A DNA stretch of 64,000 nt from assembly GCF_043555865.1 (NCBI RefSeq), contig NZ_JBIGHY010000002.1:682001-746000 (forward strand). The letters are read 5' to 3'. This document shows, in pieces, positions 8,648 to 18,000 of the stretch. How positions within the stretch are numbered: the first letter of the stretch is position 1; each line of letters begins with the position of its first letter. Origin of the DNA: Pelomonas dachongensis (GTDB lineage Bacteria > Pseudomonadota > Gammaproteobacteria > Burkholderiales > Burkholderiaceae_C). The position numbers and the translations under genes were made by a program. The notes under the pieces are model-generated. The model saw only the letters and a program-made list of their open reading frames with translations, made no database searches and was not told the DNA's origin.

Positions 8648-9730
8648 ATGGGCACGATTATCCCGCGCAAGAGAAAAGACGGCTCGATTGGGTACACGGC
8701 GCTGGTGCGCATCAAGAAGGCCGGCAAGGTGGTGCACTCCGAGTCGGAGACCTTCGACCGCGAGCAGGCCGCCAAGATCTGGATGAAGGGGCGCGAGGCC
8801 GAGCTGGCCAAGCCAGGCGCGCTGACCAAGGTGCCAGACCCGACACTCTCCGAGGTCATTGACCAGTACAACCGCGAGAAGCAGAAGACGCACGGGAAGA
8901 CCAAAACGCAGGTGCTCAACACCATCAAGGAGGCCGCGCTTGCCAAGAAGCGCTGCTCGGAGATCGGCAGCCCCGAGCTGGTGGCCTTCGCGCAGTCACT
9001 GAAGGTGCAGCCTCAAACGCGCGGCAACTACATGTCGCACCTAGGCGCCATCTTCACCGTGGCGCGGCCGGCCTGGGGCTACCCGCTTGACACGCAGGCG
9101 ATGGAAGACGCTCAGATCGTGCTGAAGAAGCTCGGGCTGGTATCGAAGTCCAAGGAACGCACGCGCCGCCCGACGCTCGACGAGCTGAACCAGCTCATGA
9201 CGCACTACGAGGTCGTGTCGCTGAAGCGGCCTGCCAGCTTGCCGATGCAGCGATTGATCCTCTTCGCCATCTTCTCGACGCGCCGGCAGGAAGAGATCTG
9301 CCGCGTCACCAGCGCCGATCTGGAGCGCCCTGCCATGCAGCTCGTCGTGCGCGACATGAAAAACCCCGGTGAGAAAATCGGCAACGACGTGCGCACCACG
9401 CTGACGCCGGAGGCGCTGCAGCTGATCGACACGCAACCGGAGACCACCGGCTGCATATGGCCGTACAACGCCGAGTCCGTCAGCACGTCGTTCACTCGTG
9501 CTTGCGCACTGCTGGGCATCGATGACCTGCACTTCCATGACCTGCGGCATGACGGCATCAGCCGGCTCTTCGAGCTGGGCTGGACAATCCCACAAGTCGC
9601 GGCGGTTTCGGGTCACCGGTCTTGGCAGTCGTTGAAGCGCTACACCCACCTTCAGCACACCGGCGACCGATTCGACAAGTACCAGGACTACCCTTGGCTA
9701 GAACGAGTTCTGCGCGTGGTGACGAAGTAA
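8648..9730 (+). CDS. int: Tyrosine-recombinase integrase
   Basis: A 360-residue phage integrase. The N-terminus (TIIPRKRKDGSIGYTALVRIKK) is an arm-binding-type beta sheet; a SAM-like domain lies at about 75-160 and the catalytic domain at about 170-345. The active residues are the Arg of STRRQEEICR, HDLRHDG, the His of GHRSWQSLKR and the Tyr in KRYTHL. It is oriented away from attL and directs insertion into dusA. No Shine-Dalgarno is visible ahead of the ATG; the inverted repeat at 8616-8640 lies just upstream. Confidence 0.95.
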   Translation: MGTIIPRKRKDGSIGYTALVRIKKAGKVVHSESETFDREQAAKIWMKGREAELAKPGALTKVPDPTLSEVIDQYNREKQKTHGKTKTQVLNTIKEAALAKKRCSEIGSPELVAFAQSLKVQPQTRGNYMSHLGAIFTVARPAWGYPLDTQAMEDAQIVLKKLGLVSKSKERTRRPTLDELNQLMTHYEVVSLKRPASLPMQRLILFAIFSTRRQEEICRVTSADLERPAMQLVVRDMKNPGEKIGNDVRTTLTPEALQLIDTQPETTGCIWPYNAESVSTSFTRACALLGIDDLHFHDLRHDGISRLFELGWTIPQVAAVSGHRSWQSLKRYTHLQHTGDRFDKYQDYPWLERVLRVVTK

Positions 9731-9824
9731 GCAGCGCTCCGCTCCTTCTTCTCCGAAAAGGTCAATTGCTTAGTGCATCCTGATCGATGCAAGTTATTGC
9801 TCAATAAAGAGCAAGGAGAATTCC

Positions 9825-10724
9825 TTGGGACATGTTGACGAAATAGTGGACGGCATCAAAGAAGGCGTAAAAAAGCGACTAGAAACGCCGTTTCTAGCGT
9901 CTTTCGCGATCAGCTTTGTTCTAACCAACTACAAGCTGTTTCTTGTCATTTTCGGCTCAGGCGACTATGAGAAGAAAATTCAATACATAGATACGATTCT
10001 ATACCCATCTGGAAAATTGATTCCAATGGGCATTTTTCCGTTCTTAGCCGCATCTATATACACGTTGGCTTGGCCATTTGCGGAAGCCAATCTGGCTGCA
10101 TTTACCGTCTGGAACGAAAACCGAAAACGTCGACTAATTCAGGCACAAGAGCGCGTGACGCCGGTACCTCAGCATGAAATGGGCATGTTCATGCAAGCGC
10201 ACAATGCGACAAATGCTCGTCTGCAGGAGCAGTTGGATAGTTTGCACGAAGCCACACGAGCTGCCAGGAAGCGCAATGATGAAATTGTAGAGAGGCTGGC
10301 AAGGCGCACGGAGGCACTCGCTTGGGGCAGACTCGCTGACAGCGCAAATGTTTCGGCCAGCGAACTCAAGGAGCTGTTGATCTTGGGAGAAAAGGCGCCG
10401 GCCAGTTCTCGACACGCGCTAAATCCAGATTCAATAAAACCAATCGCGGCAGCGATTGCTTATATCCTGAACATTCCTGTTGAATTCGATCGCAGGACCA
10501 CCACGTTGAGAGAACTTCAGTTAAATGCACTTGACGGATACTCAATGTATGCGCTTGAAGTCACTGTATACGTAATTCTTGGAAGCTTGGAGATTGTCGG
10601 CCCACTTAACGAGAACGACGAAAGTTTTAGCATGCATGTGGTTGCGCAGCCCCGAGCAGAGCGTGTGCAGCAAATTTTCTCAATGCTTAATCACACTCCC
10701 GCCCAAAGAATTACTGCGCAGTAG
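9825..10724 (+). CDS. Unknown AT-rich membrane protein with coiled coil (prophage cargo)
   Basis: A 299-residue protein from a TTG start preceded by AAGGAG at six bases. Two hydrophobic segments (about 22-46 and 65-93) are followed by a charged coiled coil (about 120-170, LQEQLDSLHEATRAARKR) and a soluble C-terminal domain with an isolated hydrophobic strand (YVILGSLEIVG). I recognise no family. Base composition is clearly richer in A+T than the flanking genes, and the gene stands alone between int and a convergent methyltransferase, a usual place for lysogenic-conversion or exclusion genes. A superinfection-exclusion or defence role is inference only. Confidence 0.7.
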   Translation: MGHVDEIVDGIKEGVKKRLETPFLASFAISFVLTNYKLFLVIFGSGDYEKKIQYIDTILYPSGKLIPMGIFPFLAASIYTLAWPFAEANLAAFTVWNENRKRRLIQAQERVTPVPQHEMGMFMQAHNATNARLQEQLDSLHEATRAARKRNDEIVERLARRTEALAWGRLADSANVSASELKELLILGEKAPASSRHALNPDSIKPIAAAIAYILNIPVEFDRRTTTLRELQLNALDGYSMYALEVTVYVILGSLEIVGPLNENDESFSMHVVAQPRAERVQQIFSMLNHTPAQRITAQ

Positions 10725-10793
10725 CGCCACCTCGAATACTGAGAACGCGCCAATAAGCGGCAAAGGTGATCCAAGCAGAAATCATGGCATCTT

Positions 10794-11582
10794 CTAAAAG
10801 AGACCCGCCGGCTCGGCCGCCTGATCCCAGCTCCATATGACCAGCTCTCTGCGGTCGGCTGGTTTACCGCCACCACCGACCGTGTAGGTGATCTCCAGGC
10901 TCTCCATATGGAAGCCGGCGAAGCACTCGCGGATGGCAGGGTGGTCGTTGATGCTGACCATCATCTTGCCCTTGATCCGGCGCATGGCAGCGGCCATGGC
11001 CTCGTAATCACCAAAGGGGAACCCTACACCGTAGCCCTCGGTCTGCCAGTACGGCGGATCGGCATAGAAGAACGTGTGCGGCCGGTCGTAGCGCTCCAGG
11101 CAGGCTAGCCAGCTCAGGGTCTCGATGTAGGCGCTGGTGAGCCTGAGGTGGGCAGCGCTCAGCGTTTCTTCAAGGCGCAGCAGGTTGACCGGCGGCGCCG
11201 TAGTGGCTGTGCCCCAGGTCTGGCCCTGCACCTTGCCGCCGAAGGCATGGTGCTGAAGGTAGAAGAACCTCGCCGCGCGCTGCACGTCGGTCAGGGTCTC
11301 AGGCCGCGTGTCCTGGGTCCACTTAAAGACCTCGCGGCTGCTGAGCTGCCACTTGAACTGGCGCACGAACTCTTCGAGGTGATGCTTGACCACGCGATAG
11401 AGGTTTGTCAGCTCGCCGTTGATGTCGTTGATGACCTCCACCTCCGCCGGCGGGCGCATGAAGTAGAGCGCGGCGCCGCCGGCGAACAGCTCGACGTAGC
11501 AGCGGTGCGGCGGAAAGCGAGGGATGAGCTGGTCGGCAAGGCGGCGCTTGCCACCTACCCAGGGGATGATTGGTTGGGCCAT
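10794..11582 (-). CDS. DNA adenine methyltransferase, D12 class
   Basis: A 262-residue N6-adenine methyltransferase: the AdoMet-binding motif WVGGKRRLADQLI near the N-terminus, the FAGGAALYF segment and the catalytic DPPY (in FFYADPPYWQT). It lacks a linked restriction gene and is carried by the phage, so self-protection or a regulatory mark is likely. It is the last gene of the late minus-strand block, separated from the lysis genes by 134 bases that contain a strong hairpin. Confidence 0.9.
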   Translation of the reverse strand: MAQPIIPWVGGKRRLADQLIPRFPPHRCYVELFAGGAALYFMRPPAEVEVINDINGELTNLYRVVKHHLEEFVRQFKWQLSSREVFKWTQDTRPETLTDVQRAARFFYLQHHAFGGKVQGQTWGTATTAPPVNLLRLEETLSAAHLRLTSAYIETLSWLACLERYDRPHTFFYADPPYWQTEGYGVGFPFGDYEAMAAAMRRIKGKMMVSINDHPAIRECFAGFHMESLEITYTVGGGGKPADRRELVIWSWDQAAEPAGLF

Positions 11583-11606
11583 GTGAATATCAGGGGGTTA
11601 CATTCC

Positions 11607-11634
11607 GGCCCGCCCTCCGGAGGGTGGCGGGGCC
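11607..11634. other. Strong hairpin upstream of the adenine methyltransferase
   Basis: GGCCCGCC and GGCGGGGCC pair with one bulge around the palindrome CTCCGGAG. No U-run follows on the minus strand, so an ordinary terminator is unlikely. The rest of the 11583-11716 gap shows no gene. Confidence 0.45.
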
Positions 11635-11716
11635 TTGGCTATTCACAGGCATGGACTGTGGATGGCGGCCGTCGACGGTGCTCGCAACACCGGCGGCGGT
11701 CGCCTCGTCTTTTTTC

Positions 11717-11962
11717 TCAGGGCGCCGGCGGCTCTCCCAGTACGGCGCCGCGGCACTTGTCGTATTGCTCGCCCAGCTCGTGGGCCTTGCGGCGCCAGCC
11801 GGCGAGCGACGAGTCAGTGGCCGGCGTCCGGGGCGGGCACAGCGCCTGGGCCAGGTGCTGCTGGCTCGACGAACCCCGGGATGGTGGAGTTGAAGAGGCG
11901 CAGGCTGTCAGCGCCAGTGTCGCAATCAGGGTTGCGGTACACGTCACGAGTCTGGATCTCAC
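11717..11962 (-). CDS. Rz1-like outer-membrane spanin lipoprotein
   Basis: An 81-residue lipoprotein, MRSRLVTCTATLIATLALTAC, with the lipobox LTAC then a Ser/Pro/Gln-rich periplasmic part. It starts at a GTG with AGGAGG six bases upstream and lies mostly inside the Rz-like gene in another frame, the nested layout typical of spanin pairs. Rz1 and Rz fuse inner and outer membranes in the last step of lysis. Confidence 0.8.
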   Translation of the reverse strand: MRSRLVTCTATLIATLALTACASSTPPSRGSSSQQHLAQALCPPRTPATDSSLAGWRRKAHELGEQYDKCRGAVLGEPPAP

Positions 11963-12194
11963 GCTCGACCTCCTGGCGCACGGTCTGGTGGCGCACGGTG
12001 ATTCGGGGAATGGCTTCCGCGATCGCGCTGGCGGCCGCGTCGGCGGCGACGGCCGCAGCCTTGTCTTCACGGGACTGGGCGGCAGTCTCAGCGTCTTTGC
12101 CGGCGCCGTAGGCAAGGTGCGCCGCAGCGGCCAGGCTGGCCAGCCAGGCGCCGCCTGCCCCGAGAAGCAAGTAGGGCGAGAGCGCGCCCATCAC
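11814..12194 (-). CDS. Rz-like inner-membrane spanin
   Basis: A 126-residue protein with one N-terminal membrane anchor (SPYLLLGAGGAWLASLAAAAHLAYGAG split over residues 6-32) followed by an Ala-rich helical periplasmic region and the ITVRHQTVRQEVEREIQTRDVYRNPDC stretch split across its C-terminal half, common in proteobacterial i-spanins. It overlaps the endolysin stop by 4 bases and contains the Rz1 gene. Confidence 0.82.
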   Translation of the reverse strand: MMGALSPYLLLGAGGAWLASLAAAAHLAYGAGKDAETAAQSREDKAAAVAADAAASAIAEAIPRITVRHQTVRQEVEREIQTRDVYRNPDCDTGADSLRLFNSTIPGFVEPAAPGPGAVPAPDAGH

Positions 12195-12805
12195 GCAAAC
12201 GCTCGCACAGCCTGCTCGAAGCGCTGGCGCCGATCATCGCGACCGGCCATCGCCGGGCCGTTGATGGCGCGGGTCAGTGCGTCGATGTTGCTGGCGTCCG
12301 CCAGCACCAGGCCATTCGCGCTGACGAAGAACCACGCGGCCGTCATCGCGGCGTGCAGCGGCTGGCTGACGAGGTCGGGCTGCGTCTTGTACGGCTGATC
12401 GAGCGCCGCCGCAGCGGCGAGGTAGTTGGCGCGGCCGGTGAGCTGGATCAGGCCACGGCCACGGTAGGCCCAGCCGTCGCCGCTGCTCTCGTCGCCGTTG
12501 CCGTTCTTGTTGGCGTAGACGCGGTTGGCCAGCGCCTTCGGGTTGCGCAGCAGCGTCGCGGCGACATCGAGGCTCGGCACACGCGAGGGAAACATCGCGC
12601 GCACGCGCTCTGCCGTCGTGTAGAAGAGGTTCTCCTCGAGGTGGATGAAGTTGCCGCTCTCGTGGGCGCACTGGCTGACCCAGGCGGCCTCGCGGACGGG
12701 GCGGTCAATGCCGAAGCGCAGCGCCGCGGCGGCGAGCGGGCCGGCCCACAGGCGGGCCTGTGTTGGCGCGATGCCGGCGCCGATGAGGGTGGCGATGGAG
12801 ATCAT
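12191..12805 (-). CDS. Endolysin, glycoside hydrolase 19 (chitinase-like) fold
   Basis: A 204-residue muralytic enzyme. GH19 features: the catalytic Glu in CAHESGNFIHLEENLFY, the substrate segment ANRVYANKNGNGDESSGDGWAYRGRG in two short blocks, and LIQLTGRANY. It has no signal peptide and so would need a holin to cross the membrane. Stop and start overlap with the Rz gene. Confidence 0.9.
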   Translation of the reverse strand: MISIATLIGAGIAPTQARLWAGPLAAAALRFGIDRPVREAAWVSQCAHESGNFIHLEENLFYTTAERVRAMFPSRVPSLDVAATLLRNPKALANRVYANKNGNGDESSGDGWAYRGRGLIQLTGRANYLAAAAALDQPYKTQPDLVSQPLHAAMTAAWFFVSANGLVLADASNIDALTRAINGPAMAGRDDRRQRFEQAVRAFA

Positions 12806-12809
12806 GGGA

Positions 12810-13082
12810 TTAGCCTTCCTTGACTCGCGTGCGGACGATGAGGACCGCGAAGCCAGCCGCGATGCAGACTTCGGGCAGGGTTGGCGCAGGAAGCGCCAGC
12901 AGGGGTCTTGCTAGGCCGCCGCCGGCGCCAAGGGCCAGCAGCAGCCAGGCGGCGGCCTTGAGCCACTCGGTGGCGCGTTCGCGCGGCTTCAGCCCCGCGC
13001 GAACGGGGTCGGTGCGCTCGGCCTTGTTCAGGGCCTCAGCGAGGATGACGAGGGCGGCGAGCCAGTGCAGGACGCCGAGCAT
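12810..13082 (-). CDS. Small membrane protein, candidate holin or antiholin
   Basis: A 90-residue protein with an N-terminal hydrophobic segment (HWLAALVILAEA) and two more after a charged loop (AAAWLLLALGAGGG, VCIAAGFAVLIV). It ends 4 bases before the endolysin gene and overlaps the gene above by one base. Position and topology fit a holin; which of the two membrane genes is the holin cannot be told. Confidence 0.6.
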   Translation of the reverse strand: MLGVLHWLAALVILAEALNKAERTDPVRAGLKPRERATEWLKAAAWLLLALGAGGGLARPLLALPAPTLPEVCIAAGFAVLIVRTRVKEG

Positions 13083-13480
13083 CAGGCGCCCTCCCCGGCA
13101 CTGCCGGCGGTTGCACTGACCCGCGCGATCGCCTTGCGCAGCAACTGCTGCGCGCCGGCGCCGGCGGCGAATGCCATGCCCAGCAGAACGGGCTGGCTGA
13201 TCGAGACGCTGGCGGCGAGCATCGGAACGAGGTAGCCCGCCGTCAGGCTGCTAGCGACCGCGGCGCCGATCCGCCGGGTCGTCGTGCGCAGCAGCTCGCG
13301 CCAGGTGTCACTGGGCCCCGGCACGGCGTTGAGCAGCACGATGGCCACCAGCGCGCCAGCAAAGCCGGCGACGAGCAGCTCGGGCTGCAAGCCCAGGGGC
13401 ACGCCGAACGCCGTCAGCGCGGGCACGGTTGCGGCCGCCGTGGCCACAGTGGCAACGGCGGTGGAGGTGGGTTCGGGCAT
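13082..13480 (-). CDS. Membrane protein, candidate holin
   Basis: A 132-residue protein with an Ala-rich N-terminus and three hydrophobic segments (LLVAGFAGALVAIVLL, AAVASSLTAGYLVPML, PVLLGMAFAAGAGAQ). The topology resembles class I phage holins of the three-helix kind. It is the first gene of the lysis cassette. Confidence 0.6.
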   Translation of the reverse strand: MPEPTSTAVATVATAAATVPALTAFGVPLGLQPELLVAGFAGALVAIVLLNAVPGPSDTWRELLRTTTRRIGAAVASSLTAGYLVPMLAASVSISQPVLLGMAFAAGAGAQQLLRKAIARVSATAGSAGEGA

Positions 13481-13542
13481 GGGCGGCCTTTCAGGCGCTT
13501 GAGGTGGGGCGGTGCTTGCAGGGAATGGCGGCGCTGGATCAG

Positions 13543-13857
13543 TCAGACCGGCGCCGCGCCTTCGTAGCCGAACTGCGCGCCTTCGCCCGGCGGTTGGCTA
13601 AGGAACGGGTAAATGGTGTCCAGCACCGACTTCGTCCCTTCGCTTGCCGGGATGCAGAGCACCTCGCTTCGCACGGGGTTCTTTCCGTCCAGGCGGGCTT
13701 CGTGGCTCAGGTACTCGCCGATCTCCAACTCCACCAGCACCGTGATGCCGTCGGCCTGATAAGCCGCCGGCGGATTGAAGTTGAAGTTGGCCCGAAGGAT
13801 GCGGTGATAGGTCGTGGTGACGCCCGAGGGCAGCTCACGGGGCAGAGACATTGCCAT
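13543..13857 (-). CDS. Unknown phage protein between lipoprotein and lysis genes
   Basis: A 104-residue protein, MAMSLPRELPSGVTTTYHR. No family recognised. It looks like an all-beta soluble protein (ITVLVELEIGEYLSHEARLDG). The ATG at 13857 lies 5 bases after the lipoprotein stop; the longer frame to 14235 is a shadow of that gene. In related phages, small proteins of this kind follow the tail fibre genes. Confidence 0.65.
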   Translation of the reverse strand: MAMSLPRELPSGVTTTYHRILRANFNFNPPAAYQADGITVLVELEIGEYLSHEARLDGKNPVRSEVLCIPASEGTKSVLDTIYPFLSQPPGEGAQFGYEGAAPV

Positions 13858-13862
13858 GGCGT

Positions 13863-14699
13863 TCAGAGGTAGGGAGTGAGGTCGATGATGAGCGTCGGCG
13901 CCGGCCCCAGGCCGCCCTGCAGCAAGGGCGCAGAGTCGGGGCTGCCACCTGTCGAAGTCCAGCGGCTGCCAACAACGCGGTCGATGGCATTGCTCGACAG
14001 CCGCATGGCCACGTTGACGGTGCGCGAACCGAACTGGTAGCCGCCGCCTGCGCCGCCAACTGCGGCCACGACGACACCGGGGTACGTGGGCAGCGTCGCC
14101 GCAGTCGAGTCCCACACACCGCCAGTTGGCAAACCTGACACAGCTGGCAGCGTGACAAAGGAATGCACCAGCAAGGGCTTGCGTGTCGTGTCCCACTGAA
14201 CTTCGGCGCTCGCGCCCAGCACGCGCGCCCCCCACGCCTCAGCCGGCGCTGTGGCGGCGGCCAGCCTGCCGAAGCAATACACCTGCGGCGTGACGCTGGC
14301 ACGCACGAGGATCTCGTACGTCGTGCCGGAGACCAGTCGCACGACAGGCGCCTCGGCCCAGTTGCCGTCGCCTGGCGTCATGCGGAACACCGGCAGTGGA
14401 GCGCCGTTGGGCGACGTGATCGTGAAACGCGCAAAAGAGCCGTCAACGCCCGACTCGAAGACGGAGCCGGTGAACACGGGCTGCCCGAGATAGTGCAGCG
14501 CGACGGCTTGGCTGCTCACGGCCAAGTTGCCGTCCGCCGTGTAGACCACGATGCCATAGCTCATGAGGTCGATTCCCTGTGGTGAAGTTGTCGATGCGGG
14601 GGCCGGTGCGGTCGGTGTTGGCGCACTGACCGGCGCACCGCCTCCGCCGCACGCTGCGAGAACCAAAGCGAAAGTAAAGAGAGCGGTGAAAGTCTTCAT
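13863..14699 (-). CDS. Phage-encoded secreted lipoprotein beside the tail-tip genes
   Basis: A 278-residue protein. The first 17 residues (MKTFTALFTFALVLAAC) form a lipoprotein signal peptide with the LAAC lipobox, followed by GGGG, a Pro/Ala/Thr linker to about residue 45, then a beta-rich domain with sequence such as YGIVVYTADGNLAVS and GGAGGGYQFG. It would be anchored in the cell envelope and not in the virion. A lipoprotein next to receptor-binding genes recalls the receptor-masking Llp of phage T5; that role here is inference. It has a clear GGAGG (CTAGGAGGCTCGT) ahead of the ATG. Confidence 0.75.
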   Translation of the reverse strand: MKTFTALFTFALVLAACGGGGAPVSAPTPTAPAPASTTSPQGIDLMSYGIVVYTADGNLAVSSQAVALHYLGQPVFTGSVFESGVDGSFARFTITSPNGAPLPVFRMTPGDGNWAEAPVVRLVSGTTYEILVRASVTPQVYCFGRLAAATAPAEAWGARVLGASAEVQWDTTRKPLLVHSFVTLPAVSGLPTGGVWDSTAATLPTYPGVVVAAVGGAGGGYQFGSRTVNVAMRLSSNAIDRVVGSRWTSTGGSPDSAPLLQGGLGPAPTLIIDLTPYL

Positions 14700-14708
14700 A
14701 CGAGCCTC

Positions 14709-15005
14709 CTAGTTGACGAAGACGAAAGCCGTTCGCGTCGCGCCTGCCTCGGCGAACGTTGGAAAGGCGACGACGGGGTAGCCGCTTGCGTAGCTCACCG
14801 TGATGGCCGCCGAGCCTGACTTGGGACCGACGTGCGACCAGAACACCGTGCGGCCGGCCCACTGCGGGTAGCTGATGACCTGCTGGGGGGCGCCAATGAC
14901 GCCGTACAACACGATGTCGATCAGCAGCGCGCCGCGGTAGACGGCTAGGCTCGTGTCGAACTGGATCGAGCCGTTCGCGTTAAGCACTCGCTGGCCCCAA
15001 GTCAC
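14709..15005 (-). CDS. Small tail-associated protein of unknown function
   Basis: A 98-residue beta-rich protein from a GTG start that overlaps the stop of the tail tip gene by four bases (GTGA). No signal peptide. Translational coupling suggests it is made with the tip protein and could be a tip-associated or fibre-tip protein. No family recognised. Confidence 0.6.
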   Translation of the reverse strand: MTWGQRVLNANGSIQFDTSLAVYRGALLIDIVLYGVIGAPQQVISYPQWAGRTVFWSHVGPKSGSAAITVSYASGYPVVAFPTFAEAGATRTAFVFVN

Positions 15006-18000
15006 AGCAGGTATCCCGAAACGACGCGGAGGTTGCCGGCCCCGTCGAAGATGCGCTGCCGATTGGCCTCTAGCTCCTGGCGCCCACCCGACGAAGCAGT
15101 TCGCAGCAGGCCGACATCGGCCGTGATTGCGCTGAGCTGGCTGACGCTCATAGCCTGCGCACCGACAGAGCCGTTCACGAGCAGGTTTCCGTTGATGAGG
15201 GCCGACCAGGGGAGCCAGGAACTGCCGTTGAAGTACCGGCTCTGCGTGAAGCCGGCGCCAGCGTTGTAGAGCGTCACCCGGTCAAGCACGACCGGCGCGC
15301 CGTAACCGGCATCGCTGATCGCAGCCGCAGCATCGCTATCACTCCAACTGCTGCCACTGATCGAGCGGCTCGCCTCGATGCTGCCGCGCTGGCCGTTTGA
15401 GCCATTGGCGCCGGCGGGCCCTTGTGGGCCAGGGGCGCCAGGCGCACCCGGTGCGCCGTCGGCGCCGTTAGCTCCATTTGCTCCGTTGGCACCATTTGCA
15501 CCATTGCTGCCGGCCTGGCTTTTGCTGACAGAGAAGCGCTTGGTGATAGTGCCAAAGCCCCCGCGGCCGACAGTGATGTCGACATAGCCCGCGGGCGTTC
15601 CGGGGGCAAGCCCGTCGATAGTGACGGTGTAGCCGCTGCGGCTGGCGCTGACACCGCTACTGGCCGAGATGGAAGGCGTCCAGTTGGCGGTGTCATCGGT
15701 AATCCCGACATACACGGCAATGGTGCTGGTGTTGCCGGCGTAGCTGGTGACGTTGCCCGCTGGGTCCGCGGGAAAGACCGTGGCCTCGTTGCTCAACGTA
15801 GCGGTAACCGCTGGAGCGCCATCCGCACCATCTGCGCCGGGCGCTCCGGCTGAGCCCGGGCTGCCTGGCGCACCAGGCGACCCGGGAGCGCCAGGCGCAC
15901 CAGGCGCACCTGGCGCACCGTTGGCACCTGCCTGCCCGTCACGCACTTTGACGATGGTCGTCTCAGCGCTGTAAGTTGCCACGGGGTCGGTGATGGTCGC
16001 GCGCACCGCGATGCTGTCCGTCAACATGCTGGACGCATCGATGGTGACCAAGTCGCCACTGCCGGTGATGCTGGCGGTGCCGCTGACGATGTCCCAGTTG
16101 ACGGCACCAGCCAGCAAGCCGGTTCGAGTGGCCGTCAAAGTGATCGAACTCGGATTGACGCCCCCGCCGGCGGGGTACTGGAACGTCAGTGCAGACGCGT
16201 GCACCAGCAGGCTCTTTCCCGCGATGCCCGGCAGCAGCTGCGCCATGACACCAGTGACGGTGTAGGTGACGGTAGTCACCTCGCCAAGGCTCTGTTGACC
16301 ACCACCGAAAACGTTGAAGCTCGTGAACTTGAAGTGAAGCGTGCTGCCGATCAACGAGAGGTCGAGGTCGCCGCTCTTGACGACCGAGTCGTCGACGCGC
16401 ACAAAGCGGTCCCCTGCGGTGTGAGCGCTTTGCAGCGTGCCGTAGGCGCCGCGCACTAGGCCCCCGAGGGTGTAGGCGCCTGAGCCGACCAGCGCCGACG
16501 TTTCGTAGGCGAAGTACTCCTGCGCGCCAGGGCCAACCCAGCACAGCGTCTGCAGGGTAGCGGCATCTTCCGAGCTGCCGCCGAGCAGCTGTTGGCCGCT
16601 TAGTCCCTGCACGCCGACCGTGCTGCTCATGGCACCGGCGAGATAGCCGTAGCGCGCGGGGCCGGTGACCGTGCCGATCTGGCGGTAGGTCAGACCGTCG
16701 AGGCTGACATGCACATGGCAGCCACCCCACGATGCCCCGCTGCCACGGACCGCGACGTAGACCTCGAGACCTGTGCGTGTGAGCTGGGCCGGCGCTTCGA
16801 AGATGACGGGCTCGTCAATGTCGCCGGGCGCGACGTTGTAGTCCGCTGAGTACCCGCTGCCGGCCTGGGTGCCGTAGCGCGGCGCGGTGGCGATGCCGAT
16901 GGGGGCGTCTTCGGCCACGATGGCGATGCGGCGGTCATCCAGCTCCTCGACCTCAAGGATGCGCACCGGCAGGCGGTCCAGGCCGAGGCTGGGCTCGGTG
17001 AGCGTGACGAGGCGCCCGGGGCTGCGCAGGCAGCTCTGCCAGCCCACGTTGAACTCGTAGCGGTTGCGCTTGGCCAACTCGTCCTGCAGTAGCTGCTGGC
17101 AGATCTGTGCGGCAATGGCAGGGTCTTTGATCTCGGGCGCGGCGATGGCGTCCTTCTCGCGGCGGCCGTACATCTCGATGCTGGCCAGGTCGTCGCGGCT
17201 GACCGGCTGCTCGGCGTAACCGCTGGCGCGGCTCTCGATGTTGAGCGTGATGACGTTGTAGCCGACGTCGTCGCTCGTGGCGGTGCTGGCCTCGGAGCCC
17301 AGTCCCTGGTGCCGGCGAATGCGCACGGGCGGGTCGCCCTTGTCGGGCATGAAGTGATCGTGCGTGTAGTCGATCTCGGGCGTGATGTCGGCAACGTAGG
17401 AGGCGCCGTGGGCGGACAGGTCGCTGTCGCCCATCGGCACCAGCTCCAGCGCGCTGCCGTTGTAGACGGCGCGCGTGTTCGTCAGCATGAGCAGCTGGGC
17501 CAGCCAGTCCAGGCAGCTGCGCTGTTCGGAGAGCACGGGGCTGATCCACAGGCCTGCGGCGCGGCAGTACGCCTGGTAACGATCCAGGCCGAGCAGTCGG
17601 TCGGCTGGCCAGGCGCCGCCCGAACGGGTGTCTGTGAGAAGGCGCTCGACGGCGACGCGAGGGTCACCGTCGTGAACAGGCTCGCCGACGCCGGGCACCA
17701 CACCCAGGCCACCGGCGTCCAGCTCGAAGTTGTGGTTGGGCAGACTGGCGCTGTCGTCCAGCGAGTAGGCCTGTGCGTAGGCGTAGGCCATGCCGCTGTA
17801 GCCCAGCGACTTGGTGGGGTCGTTGGTGGACAGCCAGCTCCACGCGGCCTGCCCCAGGTTACCGAGCTGCAACGACAGGCCGCCGGCGGCGAAGCTGGCG
17901 AACTGGCTCTTGCCTCGCCACATGTTGCCGCCAGCCACCAGCGGCCCGCGGGCCAGGCCGATGATGACAGCGGCCTGATAGGCGTAGGTGACGTTGGTTT

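Noticed and set aside
11607..11634. Hairpin as terminator of the lysis genes
   Set aside because: No U-run follows on the minus strand.
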